Positions 1 through 9,592 of a DNA stretch of 64,000 bases are shown here, piece after piece. Position 1 is the first letter of the stretch. Each line of letters starts with the position of its first letter. A program made the position numbers and the translations under genes. The notes beneath the pieces are model-generated. The model had not been told where the DNA came from. It saw only the letters and a list, made by a program, of their open reading frames with translations, and searched no databases. This DNA is from Clostridium sp. Cult1 (lineage in GTDB: Bacteria > Bacillota > Clostridia > Tissierellales > Tepidimicrobiaceae): assembly GCF_021655095.1 (NCBI RefSeq), contig NZ_PPXW01000001.1:1643676-1707675 (forward strand). Direction: 5' to 3'.

Positions 1-3000
1 ACTAATTGAGTGATAATCAAAATGAGTGGTTATTACTCCCGATTTTTTGTCATCAGCTGGATATTGAATAGGTGTAAAGTCATAAATTTCTTTATTTTTT
101 GGTACTATCATAACCCCACCAGGATGTTGTCCAGAGGTTCTTTTAATTCCAGTACAACCTTGTACAAGTCTATTTATTTCAGCTGGATGAACATTTAACC
201 CTTTTTCTTCATGATATTTTTTTACAAAACCATAAGCTGTTTTATCAGCAATAGTACCTATAGTTCCAGCTCTAAAAACATAACCTTCACCAAATAGTTC
301 TTCTGTATATTTATGAGCAGAAGGTTGATATTCGCCAGCAAAATTTAAATCTATATCTGGTTCTTTATCTCCTTCAAATCCTAAAAAGACTTCAAAAGGA
401 ATATCATGACCGTCTTTTATCATCTTTTCTCCACATTTTGGGCAATCTTTATCTGGTAAATCAATTCCTGACCCTATAGATCCATCTTCTATGAATTCAC
501 TATATTTACAACTAGGACATACATAATGAGGTACTAAAGGATTAACTTCAGTAATTCCACTCATAGTTGCAACAAAAGAAGAACCGACTGAACCTCTTGA
601 ACCTACTAAATATCCGTCTTCTAAAGATTTCCACACTAATTTTTGAGCTATAATATACATTACAGCGTATCCATTCTTAATAATTGAATTTAATTCCTTA
701 TCCAACCTTTCTTTCACTAAATTAGGTAAAGGATCACCATATATTTCAATAGCTCGATTATAGGTAATCTTTCTTAATTCTTTTTCAGCACCTTCTATTA
801 CAGGAGGATAAGTACCCTTTGGAATAGGATCTATTTCTTCTACCATATTTGCAATTATATTAGAATTTTTAACAACCACTTCTTTAGCTTTTTCTTGGCC
901 CAAGTACCCAAACTCTTCTAGCATTTCATCTGTAGTCTTATAATATAAAGGTGGTTGTAAATCAGCATCAGAATAGCCTTGGCCAAACATCAGTATTCTT
1001 CTGTAAACCTCATCTTCAGGGTCTAGAAAATGTACATCTCCAGTTGCAACAACAGGTTTATTGAACCTTTCACCCATTTCTACAATTTTTTTATTAATAG
1101 CCATTAACTCTTCTTTCCCTTTTACCAATCCATTTCTAATTAAATGCATATTATTTTCTAAGGGTTGAATTTCCAAATAATCATAGAAATTTACAATATC
1201 CTGTAATTCATTATAACTTTTATTCTTCAAAATTGCCTTATATAGTTCCCCTGCTTCACAAGCACTTCCTAATATTAATCCTTCTCTATAGTTATTAAGC
1301 AAGGTTTTGGGAATTCTTGGCTTCCTATAAAAATAGTTTAAATGAGATTGAGATATTAATTTATATAAATTTTTTAATCCCGTTAAATTCTTGGCCAAAA
1401 TTACAATATGATAAGATTCATCCTTTGCAATATCTTTTTCCTCAATGAGTTTGTTTATTTTATCAAATTCGGTAATTCCATTTTTATTTAGTAAATCCAT
1501 AGATTTTAGAAATATCTCAGAAGTTGCCTTAGCATCATCTACAGCCCTATGATGGTTTACTAAGCTTACATTTAGATGTTTAGCCACTAAATTAAGTCTA
1601 TGACTTTTTAATTGAGGAAATAGAGCTCTAGATAGTTCCAATGTGTCAAAAACAGGATTAGTTAGCTTTTTCCCTAGTTTTGCAAGTTGTTCTCTTATAA
1701 ACGATATATCAAATGAAGCATTATGTGCAACTAATACAGCCCCATCTATGAAGGATTCAAATTCTGGTAAAACCTCCTGAATAGTAGGTTTATCTTTTAC
1801 CATTTCATTAGTAATACCAGTTAAGTTAATAATTTTATTTGGAATAGACCTTTCTGGATTAATTAATTGGCTAAATTCCCCTACTGCTTTACCCTTTTCT
1901 ATTTTAACTGCACCTATTTCCGTAATCATATCATTTTTAGGTGAAAGACCAGTAGTTTCTATATCAAACACCACAAAAGTATCATAATCTTTTTCACTAT
2001 CATAATTAGATATTATAGGTTTTTTATCGTTAACCAAATAACCTTCTACACCATATATAACTTTGATTCCTAGCTCCTGACTAACTTCCATAGCTTCAGG
2101 AAAACCTTGAACTACTCCGTGATCTGTTATTGCAATAGCGGTATGTCCCCATTTTTTAGCCCTTTTAGCTAGCTTTTTAAAACTATTTATCCCATCCATA
2201 GAACTCATCTGAGTATGGAGATGTAATTCTACACGCTTTTCTTCAGCTATATCCATTCTTTCTTGTTTTTCTAATATATTTAGGGATTTAAGCATTAGTA
2301 CTAGATATTTTGAATAATTATCGAATACAACATCTCCTTCTATTTTTACATATAAACCCTTTACAATATTAGTCTCAAAATCTTCAAACTGTTTTTCATT
2401 AAGAAATACTTTTACAGTTATAGAATCGGTTAAGTCTGTTATGTTAAATATAGCTAACTTTCTATTACCTCTAATATCCCTTATTTCAATCTGAAAAACT
2501 TCTCCTACTACTATAGCGGAACCAGTATTTAGAGTAATATCTTTAATCTTCATTGGTTCTTCTTCAATCTTTTTACCAAAAATATAATTTCCATTAGGAG
2601 ATGCTTTTTTTTGCTTAGGTTTGTTTTTACCGATCTTTTCATTATTGTTTAACGTCTCTAAGGATATAATTTTTTCTTCATTAATTGTATTTTCAATAAT
2701 TTCATGGCCATTATCTTCTATTCTAGATTCGTCAATAATTATATTCATTTCTATATTCAATTCTTTAATTATTTTAGCTTTAATTTTATTATCAATTCTA
2801 TTACTTACCAGAGCAAATTTTATTATTTCGTTTGTAGGAAAAACTTTTATAGAATTATTTTTTATTTCATATTCTAATTCTTTTACCCAAGATGTACTAG
2901 AAGGTATTTCTTTTTCAATGCAATATAATATGTTATTCCAATACTTATTGAATATTTTATCCAGTTCTTCTAAATCATCATATTTGATACTGATTAACAC

Positions 3001-3210
3001 GTTTAAACCATCAAATTTACTTTCAAAAATACTTCTTATTTTATCTAATATTTCTTCTGCTACAATACTTTCTGAAGCTAATATTATTTCAATCATGTTC
3101 TTGTTTTTATTTAGTTTTACTTTTTTAACAAATATTGAATCTATATCATAATCTACTAAAATATGATTCTTTTTTAGGATTTGCATTAATTCTATTTTAG
3201 TATTATTCAC
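1..3210 (-). CDS. polC: DNA polymerase III PolC-type, alpha subunit (5' part; 3' end off window)
   Basis: Replicative DNA polymerase of low-GC Gram-positives. The frame is open from a GTG at 3210 to the window edge, giving about 1070 codons; family members are usually near 1400, so the C-terminal third is missing. Visible in order: N-terminal and OB regions, first half of the PHP domain (ELHLHTQMSSMDG, about residue 327), the inserted DnaQ-type 3'-5' exonuclease (FDIETTGLSP near 412, then HNASFD and HHRAVDDA), the rest of PHP, a Cys-rich zinc site (CPSC...CPKC, about 900) and the palm motif PDIDLNF (about 950). The edge reads HFDYHSIS, typical of PolC. The GTG start follows AGGGGG at a rather long spacing of about 12 nt. 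The next ATG (codon 9) has no ribosome site. Confidence 0.97.
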   Translation of the reverse strand, partial: MNNTKIELMQILKKNHILVDYDIDSIFVKKVKLNKNKNMIEIILASESIVAEEILDKIRSIFESKFDGLNVLISIKYDDLEELDKIFNKYWNNILYCIEKEIPSSTSWVKELEYEIKNNSIKVFPTNEIIKFALVSNRIDNKIKAKIIKELNIEMNIIIDESRIEDNGHEIIENTINEEKIISLETLNNNEKIGKNKPKQKKASPNGNYIFGKKIEEEPMKIKDITLNTGSAIVVGEVFQIEIRDIRGNRKLAIFNITDLTDSITVKVFLNEKQFEDFETNIVKGLYVKIEGDVVFDNYSKYLVLMLKSLNILEKQERMDIAEEKRVELHLHTQMSSMDGINSFKKLAKRAKKWGHTAIAITDHGVVQGFPEAMEVSQELGIKVIYGVEGYLVNDKKPIISNYDSEKDYDTFVVFDIETTGLSPKNDMITEIGAVKIEKGKAVGEFSQLINPERSIPNKIINLTGITNEMVKDKPTIQEVLPEFESFIDGAVLVAHNASFDISFIREQLAKLGKKLTNPVFDTLELSRALFPQLKSHRLNLVAKHLNVSLVNHHRAVDDAKATSEIFLKSMDLLNKNGITEFDKINKLIEEKDIAKDESYHIVILAKNLTGLKNLYKLISQSHLNYFYRKPRIPKTLLNNYREGLILGSACEAGELYKAILKNKSYNELQDIVNFYDYLEIQPLENNMHLIRNGLVKGKEELMAINKKIVEMGERFNKPVVATGDVHFLDPEDEVYRRILMFGQGYSDADLQPPLYYKTTDEMLEEFGYLGQEKAKEVVVKNSNIIANMVEEIDPIPKGTYPPVIEGAEKELRKITYNRAIEIYGDPLPNLVKERLDKELNSIIKNGYAVMYIIAQKLVWKSLEDGYLVGSRGSVGSSFVATMSGITEVNPLVPHYVCPSCKYSEFIEDGSIGSGIDLPDKDCPKCGEKMIKDGHDIPFEVFLGFEGDKEPDIDLNFAGEYQPSAHKYTEELFGEGYVFRAGTIGTIADKTAYGFVKKYHEEKGLNVHPAEINRLVQGCTGIKRTSGQHPGGVMIVPKNKEIYDFTPIQYPADDKKSGVITTHFDYHSIS

Positions 3211-3228
3211 TTTTTGCTATTGCCCCCT

Positions 3229-3888
3229 TTAGCCACTTTGGGATACCTCCATTATATTCTTTATACTTGCAAGAGAATTCATCATTTCATATTTTTTACT
3301 AAGCTCTTTCATCCCAATTTCTAGATTAATTTTAATCAATTCCTCATCTTTATGTTCTATATCTATACTAAGTATGTTAACACCATAATCACCTAATATT
3401 TGTCCAACTCTTCCAATCTGTCCAGGCTTATCTACTGACACTATGCTTAAAGTAATGTAATGATAACCTTTAGCCTTTATTCTTCTTCCAAATCTATGAA
3501 ATGACATTAAAGTAATAATTACCAATATAGTAGATATTATAGCAGCCAAATAAAAACCAGCACCAACCGCTAATCCAATAGCAGCAACAACCCATAAGCT
3601 AGCAGCAGTAGTTAGCCCTGTTATTACTCCTGTATCCTTTCTTAATATAGTACCTGCCCCCAAAAAACCTATTCCACTTATAACTTGAGCAGCAATTCTA
3701 TCTGAATAATACTGAGATTCGGTATTAAGATATATAGATAATAGCATTATTAAAGTAGAACCCAATGAAACTAAAATATGAGTTCTTAAACCAGCTGGTT
3801 TTTGAGTACTCTCTCTATCTATGCCAATAAAACCCGATAACAATATAGATAAAAGAAGCCTTATAACAACCTGCTTATTATCTAACAT
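3229..3888 (-). CDS. MgtC/SapB-family membrane protein with C-terminal ACT-like domain
   Basis: About 219 aa. The N-terminal two thirds is a multi-helix membrane domain with the MgtC/SapB signatures GFIGIDRE, KPAGLRTHILVSLG and GIGFLGAGTILRK. The last ~75 residues resemble an ACT-type sensor (SVDKPGQIGRVGQILGDYGV). Family members are linked to Mg2+ limitation, acid stress and membrane potential; the substrate is not settled. I chose the ATG at 3888 because GGAAGG lies 7 nt before it; the upstream TTG at 3903 overlaps that ribosome site. It sits between ispG and polC, with 18-22 nt on either side, so it is probably co-transcribed. The family call is firm; the cellular role is not. Confidence 0.88.
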   Translation of the reverse strand: MLDNKQVVIRLLLSILLSGFIGIDRESTQKPAGLRTHILVSLGSTLIMLLSIYLNTESQYYSDRIAAQVISGIGFLGAGTILRKDTGVITGLTTAASLWVVAAIGLAVGAGFYLAAIISTILVIITLMSFHRFGRRIKAKGYHYITLSIVSVDKPGQIGRVGQILGDYGVNILSIDIEHKDEELIKINLEIGMKELSKKYEMMNSLASIKNIMEVSQSG

Positions 3889-3910
3889 ATAAACACCTTC
3901 CAAACTATAA

Positions 3911-4960
3911 TCAAAGGTTTTCTATTTCTTTTAACAATTCATCTAATAAAAATTCTTCTTTTACTTTTTTATACGCTTTTCCTTTTTTAAATAATAATCC
4001 TTCTCCTTTGCCTCCAGCAATACCAATATCAGCTTCCCTTGCTTCTCCAGGCCCATTTACAGGACATCCCATAATAGCAACCTTTATTGGTTTTTTAATT
4101 GGTTTTAGTCTCTCTTCAGCTTCTTCTACTAATTTAATTAATTGAATTTTAGTTCTTCCACAGGTAGGACATGATATTATCTCTACCCCTTCATCTAATA
4201 AATCTAATGATCTTAATATTTCTCTACCTACTTTTACTTCTTCTACAGGATTTCCAGTTAGCGAGACCCTAATGGTATCTCCTATTCCCATAGAAAGAAG
4301 GCTACCCATACCAATAGATGATTTAATAGTACCCTTCCAAACTGGTCCAGCTTCAGTCACTCCTAAATGTAAAGGGTAATCTACTTTCTCAGATATTTTT
4401 TTATATGTTTCTATAGTAAGAGGAACATTACTGGCCTTTAATGAAATTTTTATTTCTTCATAACCTAAACTTTCCACTAATCTTACATGCTCAAGAGCAC
4501 TCTCTACCATTGAATCTGCATTAACTCCCTGATATTTTTCTAAATACTCCTTTTTAACAGAGCCAGAGTTAACCCCTATTCTTATAGGAACTTTTCTTTC
4601 TTTACAAGCATTTATAACTTCTTTTACCCTTATTTCTGAACCTATATTCCCTGGATTTATTCTTAAGCAATCTGCACCATTTTCTACAGCTGCAATTGCT
4701 AATTTATAATCATATTGAATATCTGCAATAAAAGGAATCTTAATATTTTTCTTTATTTTCCTAATGGACATTGCATCTTCAATATCTGTGATGGCTGACC
4801 TAACGATATGACAACCAGCTTCTTCTAATCCCCTTATTTGATTAATAGTAGAATTTATATCCTTAGTTATAGTGTTGGTCATTGATTGGACTGAAATAGG
4901 GCTGTCACCACCTACGGGCACATTCCCTACCATTATTTTTCTAGTCTTTTTTCTTTCCAC
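3911..4960 (-). CDS. ispG: 4-hydroxy-3-methylbut-2-en-1-yl diphosphate synthase
   Basis: IspG (GcpE) makes HMBPP from methylerythritol cyclodiphosphate in the MEP isoprenoid pathway, using a [4Fe-4S] cluster. The 349-aa protein has the short bacterial two-domain form: a TIM barrel followed by the cluster domain. Cluster ligands are visible as CPTCGRT (C264, C267) and MGCPVNGPGEA (C299, with E306 as the expected fourth ligand). Start is GTG at 4960 with AGAAGGTG just upstream. It follows rseP by 4 nt, in the usual clostridial rseP-ispG-polC order. Its presence implies the MEP route, although dxr is missing nearby. Confidence 0.97.
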   Translation of the reverse strand: MERKKTRKIMVGNVPVGGDSPISVQSMTNTITKDINSTINQIRGLEEAGCHIVRSAITDIEDAMSIRKIKKNIKIPFIADIQYDYKLAIAAVENGADCLRINPGNIGSEIRVKEVINACKERKVPIRIGVNSGSVKKEYLEKYQGVNADSMVESALEHVRLVESLGYEEIKISLKASNVPLTIETYKKISEKVDYPLHLGVTEAGPVWKGTIKSSIGMGSLLSMGIGDTIRVSLTGNPVEEVKVGREILRSLDLLDEGVEIISCPTCGRTKIQLIKLVEEAEERLKPIKKPIKVAIMGCPVNGPGEAREADIGIAGGKGEGLLFKKGKAYKKVKEEFLLDELLKEIENL

Positions 4961-4964
4961 AAAA

Positions 4965-5978
4965 TCACCTTCTAAAAATATTAAATCTAATGATATCCGA
5001 ATAAGTAACGGTTAACATCAATAGGATCAATAGTACAAACCCAATAAAATGTATAAAACCTTCTTTGTCTGGATCAATGGCTTTACCTCTAATAATTTCA
5101 AGAAATAAAAATACAATTCTACTACCGTCTAAGGCGGGTAATGGCAATAAATTAAAAAATCCCAAATTTATGCTTATAAAACCCATTAAATAAAGTAAGT
5201 TTGTAAAACCATACTTAGCAGCCTCCCCGATAGTATATATTACCCCTACAGGTCCTGATAGATCCTTAGTGCTTACTTTGCCGCTAAAAACCATCTTAAT
5301 AAAATCGAACATCAACATAAGCATTGAGCCAGTTTTTTGCAACCCACCCTTAATTGCTGATATAAAAGTTTTTTCAGTAGTAGGTACTATACCAATTATA
5401 ACTCTGTTATCATTACTTACTTCTGGTTTTAAGGTAAAATCCTTTATATCACCATTACGAAGAACGGTTACTTTCATATCTTCATCAGGGCTTGAATTAT
5501 TAATTTCATTAACTATAGAATCCCAGTTTTTCATCTCAATATTATTAATCTTGACAATCCTGTCCTCCCTTTGGATGCCTGCACTTTTGGCAGGAGAATC
5601 ATCTAATGTTTCTAATACTATAGTAGTTGGCATACCTACATTAAAAGAAACTATAGATAGTACGATGATAGCTAAAATAAAGTTCATAGTTGCACCAGCC
5701 ACAACTACTGCAATCCTAGAAATGGCGGGTACTTTATTGAAACTTCTAGGATCATCGGAATTTTCGTCTTCTCCTTCCATACTTACATAGCCGCCAATAG
5801 GTAATGCTCTAACACTATATTTAGTTTCTCCCTTTTGTTTTTGAAATATCTTTGGACCCATACCTATTGAAAATTCATTAACCTTTACCCCAACTGACTT
5901 TGCAATAATAAAATGTCCAAACTCGTGAAAAAGTATTACCATTAAAAATACGAAAACTGCTGCTATTGCTGTTAGCAA
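4965..5978 (-). CDS. rseP: RIP site-2 zinc metalloprotease RseP/RasP
   Basis: Intramembrane protease that cuts anti-sigma factors and leftover signal peptides within the membrane. The 337-aa protein has the zinc motif HEFGH at residues 18-22 in the first membrane helix, a single PDZ domain (about 105-190, DDSPAKSAGIQREDRIVKIN), and the second active-site segment LPALDGSRIVF near 285, followed by the last membrane helices. Start is TTG at 5978, preceded by AGGTGGTG. It lies only 22 nt after cdsA with no gene between, where many relatives carry dxr. Same transcription unit as ispG. Confidence 0.96.
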   Translation of the reverse strand: MLTAIAAVFVFLMVILFHEFGHFIIAKSVGVKVNEFSIGMGPKIFQKQKGETKYSVRALPIGGYVSMEGEDENSDDPRSFNKVPAISRIAVVVAGATMNFILAIIVLSIVSFNVGMPTTIVLETLDDSPAKSAGIQREDRIVKINNIEMKNWDSIVNEINNSSPDEDMKVTVLRNGDIKDFTLKPEVSNDNRVIIGIVPTTEKTFISAIKGGLQKTGSMLMLMFDFIKMVFSGKVSTKDLSGPVGVIYTIGEAAKYGFTNLLYLMGFISINLGFFNLLPLPALDGSRIVFLFLEIIRGKAIDPDKEGFIHFIGFVLLILLMLTVTYSDIIRFNIFRR

Positions 5979-6000
5979 CTATATCACCACCTGTTTTATA

Positions 6001-6777
6001 TTATAAAAAAAAATTAACAAAATAGTAAATAAAAGGAGCTGTAAACAATATGCTATCAAATCTATCTAGCACTCCCCCATGACCAGGCATAATAAAGCCA
6101 AAATCTTTAATTCCAGTAAGTCTTTTAATTTTAGAGGCAGTTAAGTCTCCAATTTGAGCAATAATAGATCCTATTAGAGAGAGCAAAACAAATTTCCATA
6201 CAGGAAAAACACCAAAATATTTGGCATATATTAATGTTAATATAATTGCACCTAATATACCTCCTAAGGAACCTTCAACCGTCTTCTTTGGGCTTAACTT
6301 GGGGCATAACTTTGTTTTGCCGAACAAACTACCTGATAAATATGCAAAAGTATCTGTCCCCCATGCAATTATAAAAATTAACCATATATAAATTGTTCCA
6401 TCTAAATATATAATATGTTCCATTAAAAAAGGTATGTAAAGTATACCAAATATAGTGGATATACTATCTATAAAATTGATATCTTTTTTATAGATAAAAT
6501 TGAATATCAAAGCTATTATTACAAAAATGAATATATATATTAAAGATACCCATTTAAAGTCTAATGAATAAAAAAGAAAACCTATACAACTAATATATCC
6601 AATTCCTTTGATGGGCTTTACTCCTTTATTTTCTATAGCATCAAAAAATTCCCTTATTCCAATAATAGACAATAAAAATATAAATAATGCAGCTAAGATT
6701 CCACCTTTAGATATCATAAAAATGGTTAATAATACTATGAACAATCCACTTATAGCCCTTATAATTAAACTCTTCAC
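6001..6777 (-). CDS. cdsA: Phosphatidate cytidylyltransferase (CDP-diglyceride synthase)
   Basis: Makes CDP-diacylglycerol from phosphatidic acid and CTP, the precursor of phosphatidylglycerol and cardiolipin. The 258-aa protein is highly hydrophobic, with about seven to eight membrane helices. It carries the family motifs CPKLSPKKTVEGSLGG (around 155-170) and the C-terminal PGHGGVLDRFDSILF signature. Start is GTG at 6777, directly after the uppS TAG stop; the ribosome site GGAGG is inside the last uppS codons, so the two genes are probably translationally coupled. Confidence 0.96.
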   Translation of the reverse strand: MKSLIIRAISGLFIVLLTIFMISKGGILAALFIFLLSIIGIREFFDAIENKGVKPIKGIGYISCIGFLFYSLDFKWVSLIYIFIFVIIALIFNFIYKKDINFIDSISTIFGILYIPFLMEHIIYLDGTIYIWLIFIIAWGTDTFAYLSGSLFGKTKLCPKLSPKKTVEGSLGGILGAIILTLIYAKYFGVFPVWKFVLLSLIGSIIAQIGDLTASKIKRLTGIKDFGFIMPGHGGVLDRFDSILFTAPFIYYFVNFFL

Positions 6778-7521
6778 CTATATTCCTCCAAACCTTCTGT
6801 TTCTTCTTTGATAGTCTATAATTGCCTTATAAAATTCTTCTTCTTTAAAATCTGGCCAATAGATATGGGAAAACCAAAATTCTGTATATGCTATTTGATA
6901 TAACATAAAATTACTTAATCTAAGTTCGCCACTAGGTCTTATCAATAGATCTGGATCAGGAAGATTATTTGTATATAAATAATTCTTAAATATCTCCTCA
7001 TCTATGTCTTCTTCTTTTAGTTTACCCATTTTATAATCTTCTAAAAGATTTTTTATACCCCGTACAATCTCATCCCTACCTCCGTAGTTTAGTCCTATGT
7101 TTAAAATCATTTTAGTATTATTTTTAGTTTTTTCTATTGCTCTTTCTACTTCTTTTTTAGCAAACTTAGGCAATTTATTTAAATCTCCCATAGTCTGTAT
7201 TTTCACATTATTTTTGTGAATTCTGTCTAACTCAATTCTTATATATTGAACTAATAATTTCATTAAACCATCGATTTCTTCCTTCGGCCTTTTCCAATTT
7301 TCTGTTGAAAAAGCATAGAGAGATAGATATTTTATATTTAATTTTTCAGCAACTTCCACTATTTCAATTACACGCTTCATACCCTCCTGATGCCCAGCGG
7401 TTCTAGGTAAAAATCTCTTTTTAGCCCATCTTCCATTGCCATCCATAATAATAGCCACATGCTTGGGTACTCTATCTAAATCTATTTTATTTTTTAATTC
7501 TATTATTTCATCCTTATCCAT
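6778..7521 (-). CDS. uppS: Undecaprenyl diphosphate synthase (cis-prenyltransferase)
   Basis: Extends farnesyl diphosphate to C55 undecaprenyl diphosphate, the lipid carrier for peptidoglycan and wall polymers. About 247 aa, normal for the family. Motifs: IMDGNGRWAKKR with the catalytic Asp near the N-terminus, GHQEGMK, SLYAFSTENWKRP, and the C-terminal LLIRPSGELRLSNF ... WFSHIYWPDF. I start at ATG 7521 because GGGAGGT lies 6 nt before it; an in-frame ATG pair at 7539 overlaps the end of the frr terminator. Followed immediately by cdsA. Confidence 0.96.
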   Translation of the reverse strand: MDKDEIIELKNKIDLDRVPKHVAIIMDGNGRWAKKRFLPRTAGHQEGMKRVIEIVEVAEKLNIKYLSLYAFSTENWKRPKEEIDGLMKLLVQYIRIELDRIHKNNVKIQTMGDLNKLPKFAKKEVERAIEKTKNNTKMILNIGLNYGGRDEIVRGIKNLLEDYKMGKLKEEDIDEEIFKNYLYTNNLPDPDLLIRPSGELRLSNFMLYQIAYTEFWFSHIYWPDFKEEEFYKAIIDYQRRNRRFGGI

Positions 7522-7540
7522 GAGATTACCTCCCATCATT

Positions 7541-7566
7541 AAAAACCCCTTCTGTCTAAGAAGGGG
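7541..7566 (-). terminator. Intrinsic terminator after frr, inside the gene cluster
   Basis: On the minus strand a perfect 8-bp stem CCCCTTCT/AGAAGGGG with a 5-nt loop (TAGAC) is followed at once by TTTTT. It begins 5 nt past the frr stop codon and ends about 20 nt before the uppS start. This is a textbook Rho-independent terminator, so downstream genes probably depend on read-through or on a promoter I could not identify. Confidence 0.85.
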
Positions 7567-7571
7567 AATAT

Positions 7572-8129
7572 CTATATTTCCAATAATTCTTCCTCTTTTT
7601 TATTAGTTAAATCATCAATTTCATCTATATATTTATCCGTAATTTTTTGGGTTTCATTTTCAGCAGCTTTCCTATCATCCTCACTTATAGTTTTGTCTTT
7701 TTCCATTTTCTTAATTATATCATTTGCCTCTCTTCGAATATTTCTAATAGATATCTTTGCATTTTCAGCACTTTTTCTCACGACTTTTACCAATTCCTTT
7801 CTTCTTTCTTCTGTTAATAATGGAATTGGTAATCTTATTAATTTCCCATCATTAGATGGATTTAAACCTAAATCAGACTTTAAAATTTCTTTTTCTATTG
7901 TAGAAATTAAATTAACATCCCAAGGCTGAATCACCAACAATCTAGGTTCTGGTGCAGAAATGCTAGCTACCTGTTTTAAAGGTGTGGCTGTTCCATAATA
8001 ATCAATAGTTATTTGATCTAATAGGGCTGGATTTGCTCTACCAGCTCTAACACTTTTTAGATCCTCTTTATAAACCTCTACAGTTTTTTTCATTTTTTCT
8101 TCTGATTCCCTATGAACGTCTAAATTCAT
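7572..8129 (-). CDS. frr: Ribosome recycling factor
   Basis: Acts with EF-G to split the post-termination ribosome. The 185-aa length is exactly typical. The family pattern is clear throughout: [20 protein letters not shown] near the start, [46 protein letters not shown] (shown here only as landmarks of the hinge and domain II), and the charged C-terminal helix. Two nucleotides after pyrH, and closed by the terminator at 7541-7566. Confidence 0.97.
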   Translation of the reverse strand: MNLDVHRESEEKMKKTVEVYKEDLKSVRAGRANPALLDQITIDYYGTATPLKQVASISAPEPRLLVIQPWDVNLISTIEKEILKSDLGLNPSNDGKLIRLPIPLLTEERRKELVKVVRKSAENAKISIRNIRREANDIIKKMEKDKTISEDDRKAAENETQKITDKYIDEIDDLTNKKEEELLEI

Positions 8130-8131
8130 AA

Positions 8132-8848
8132 TTACTCCTCCTTTACATGAGTACCTATTTTTTTACCTAAAACTACATCAATAATATTATTTGGTTTATC
8201 TATACCAAATACTATTAATGGTATACTATTATCCATGCATAAAGAAGTTGCTGTAGAGTCCATAATTCCTAATCCCATATTTAATATATCTATGTATCTT
8301 AACTTATCAAACTTTTTAGCAGATGTGTTAATATATGGGTCAGAGTCATAAACTCCATCCACTCCTTTTTTAGCTAATAATATAACCTCTGCTTCTATTT
8401 CAGCAGCCCTTAACGCTGCTGTTGTATCTGTTGAAAAATATGGGTTTCCGGAACCAGCAGCAAAAATAACAACTCTTCCTTTTTCTAGATGCCTTATTGC
8501 TCTTCTCCTTATATAAGGTTCTGCAATTTGTCGCATTTCTATAGCAGTTTGCACTCTCGTTATCACTCCAATATTCTCTAATGCATCCTGAAGAGCAAGA
8601 GCATTGATAACTGTACCTAGCATTCCCATATAATCCGAAGTTGTCCTATCCATATCAACAGCTAATCTGCCTCTCCAAAAATTTCCACCACCTACTACTA
8701 TAGCCACCTCTACTCCAAGATTACGTAATCCTTTTATTTCCTCAGAAATTCTATTAACTGTATCTATATCTATTCCATGTCCTTTATCCCCTGATAATGC
8801 TTCACCGCTTAATTTTAAAACTACCCTTCTAAAAATTGGTTCCGTCAT
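8132..8848 (-). CDS. pyrH: UMP kinase
   Basis: Phosphorylates UMP to UDP, a bacterial amino-acid-kinase-fold enzyme regulated by GTP and UTP in relatives. 238 aa, normal length. Motifs: [48 protein letters not shown], and [19 protein letters not shown]. Start ATG 8848 with GGGAGG upstream. It follows tsf by 77 nt containing a hairpin, in the conserved order rpsB-tsf-pyrH-frr. Confidence 0.97.
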   Translation of the reverse strand: MTEPIFRRVVLKLSGEALSGDKGHGIDIDTVNRISEEIKGLRNLGVEVAIVVGGGNFWRGRLAVDMDRTTSDYMGMLGTVINALALQDALENIGVITRVQTAIEMRQIAEPYIRRRAIRHLEKGRVVIFAAGSGNPYFSTDTTAALRAAEIEAEVILLAKKGVDGVYDSDPYINTSAKKFDKLRYIDILNMGLGIMDSTATSLCMDNSIPLIVFGIDKPNNIIDVVLGKKIGTHVKEE

Positions 8849-8892
8849 ATAAATCCTCCCATTTTTATTAAATCAAATAGCTAGTACTTTAC

Positions 8893-8925
8893 TTAAATGG
8901 AGAACAACAAGTGTTCTCCATTTAA
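8893..8925 (-). other. Perfect 13-bp hairpin between tsf and pyrH (no T-tract)
   Basis: Inverted repeat TTAAATGGAGAAC / GTTCTCCATTTAA with a 7-nt loop, abutting the tsf stop codon. The following minus-strand sequence (GTAAAGTACTAG) has no T-run, so it is not a standard intrinsic terminator. It may attenuate read-through, protect the upstream mRNA 3' end, or be a processing site. Confidence 0.6.
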
Positions 8926-9573
8926 TTATACATTCATTTGCTTCGCTACTTCTTCAGCAAAGTTATCTTCTCTTTTTTCTAGACCTTCTCCTACTTCATA
9001 TCTAACAAATCTTCTTATCTTTATATTTTCACCAATTTTAGCAATTTTTTCATTTAATACATCTTTAACTTTCATGCTTGGCTCTTTAATATATGGTTGC
9101 TCTAACAGGCAAACTTGTTCATAATACTTTCCAAGTCTTCCTTCAACAATTTTAGAAGCCACGTGTTCAGGTTTGCCTTCATTTACTACCTGGTGTATAA
9201 GTATTTCTTTCTCTTTTTCAACTTCTTCCTCTGGAACATCTTCTATACTTACATACTTAGGATTTGAAGCTGCTACTTGCATAGCCATATTTCGAACAAA
9301 CTCTTTAAACTCATCGGTTTTAGCAACAAAGTCAGTTTCTGAGTTTATTTCGATTAAAACACCTATTCTTCCACCATGAATATAGGCATCTACTAATCCT
9401 TCTGCAGCAATTCTACTAGATTTTTTTGCAGCTTGTGATAAACCTTTCTCTCTTAATAATACAATAGCTTTTTCTAAATCTCCATTGGTTTCCACTAAAG
9501 CATTCTTACAATCAAGCATACCTGCTCCAGTTCTTTCCCTTAACTCCTTAACTTGTGCGGCACTTATACTCAT
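8926..9573 (-). CDS. tsf: Elongation factor Ts
   Basis: Nucleotide exchange factor for EF-Tu. The N-terminal UBA-like domain ([19 protein letters not shown]) and the core with [11 protein letters not shown] are plain. The protein is 215 aa, a short form close to Thermus and Thermotoga type EF-Ts rather than the roughly 280-300 aa forms of E. coli or Clostridium, so the core domain is reduced. It follows rpsB after a terminator-like hairpin. Start ATG 9573 with GAGGG upstream. Confidence 0.96.
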   Translation of the reverse strand: MSISAAQVKELRERTGAGMLDCKNALVETNGDLEKAIVLLREKGLSQAAKKSSRIAAEGLVDAYIHGGRIGVLIEINSETDFVAKTDEFKEFVRNMAMQVAASNPKYVSIEDVPEEEVEKEKEILIHQVVNEGKPEHVASKIVEGRLGKYYEQVCLLEQPYIKEPSMKVKDVLNEKIAKIGENIKIRRFVRYEVGEGLEKREDNFAEEVAKQMNV

Positions 9574-9592
9574 TCTAACCCTCCTCTATTGT

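Noticed and set aside
2621..3151. 176-aa open frame on the plus strand
   Set aside because: Lies wholly inside polC on the opposite strand, with low-complexity Ile/Leu/Ser content typical of antisense reading of AT-rich coding DNA. The same holds for all other plus-strand frames in the window.
8893..8925. Hairpin after tsf as an intrinsic terminator
   Set aside because: The stem is perfect but no T-run follows on the minus strand, so I list it only as a hairpin.
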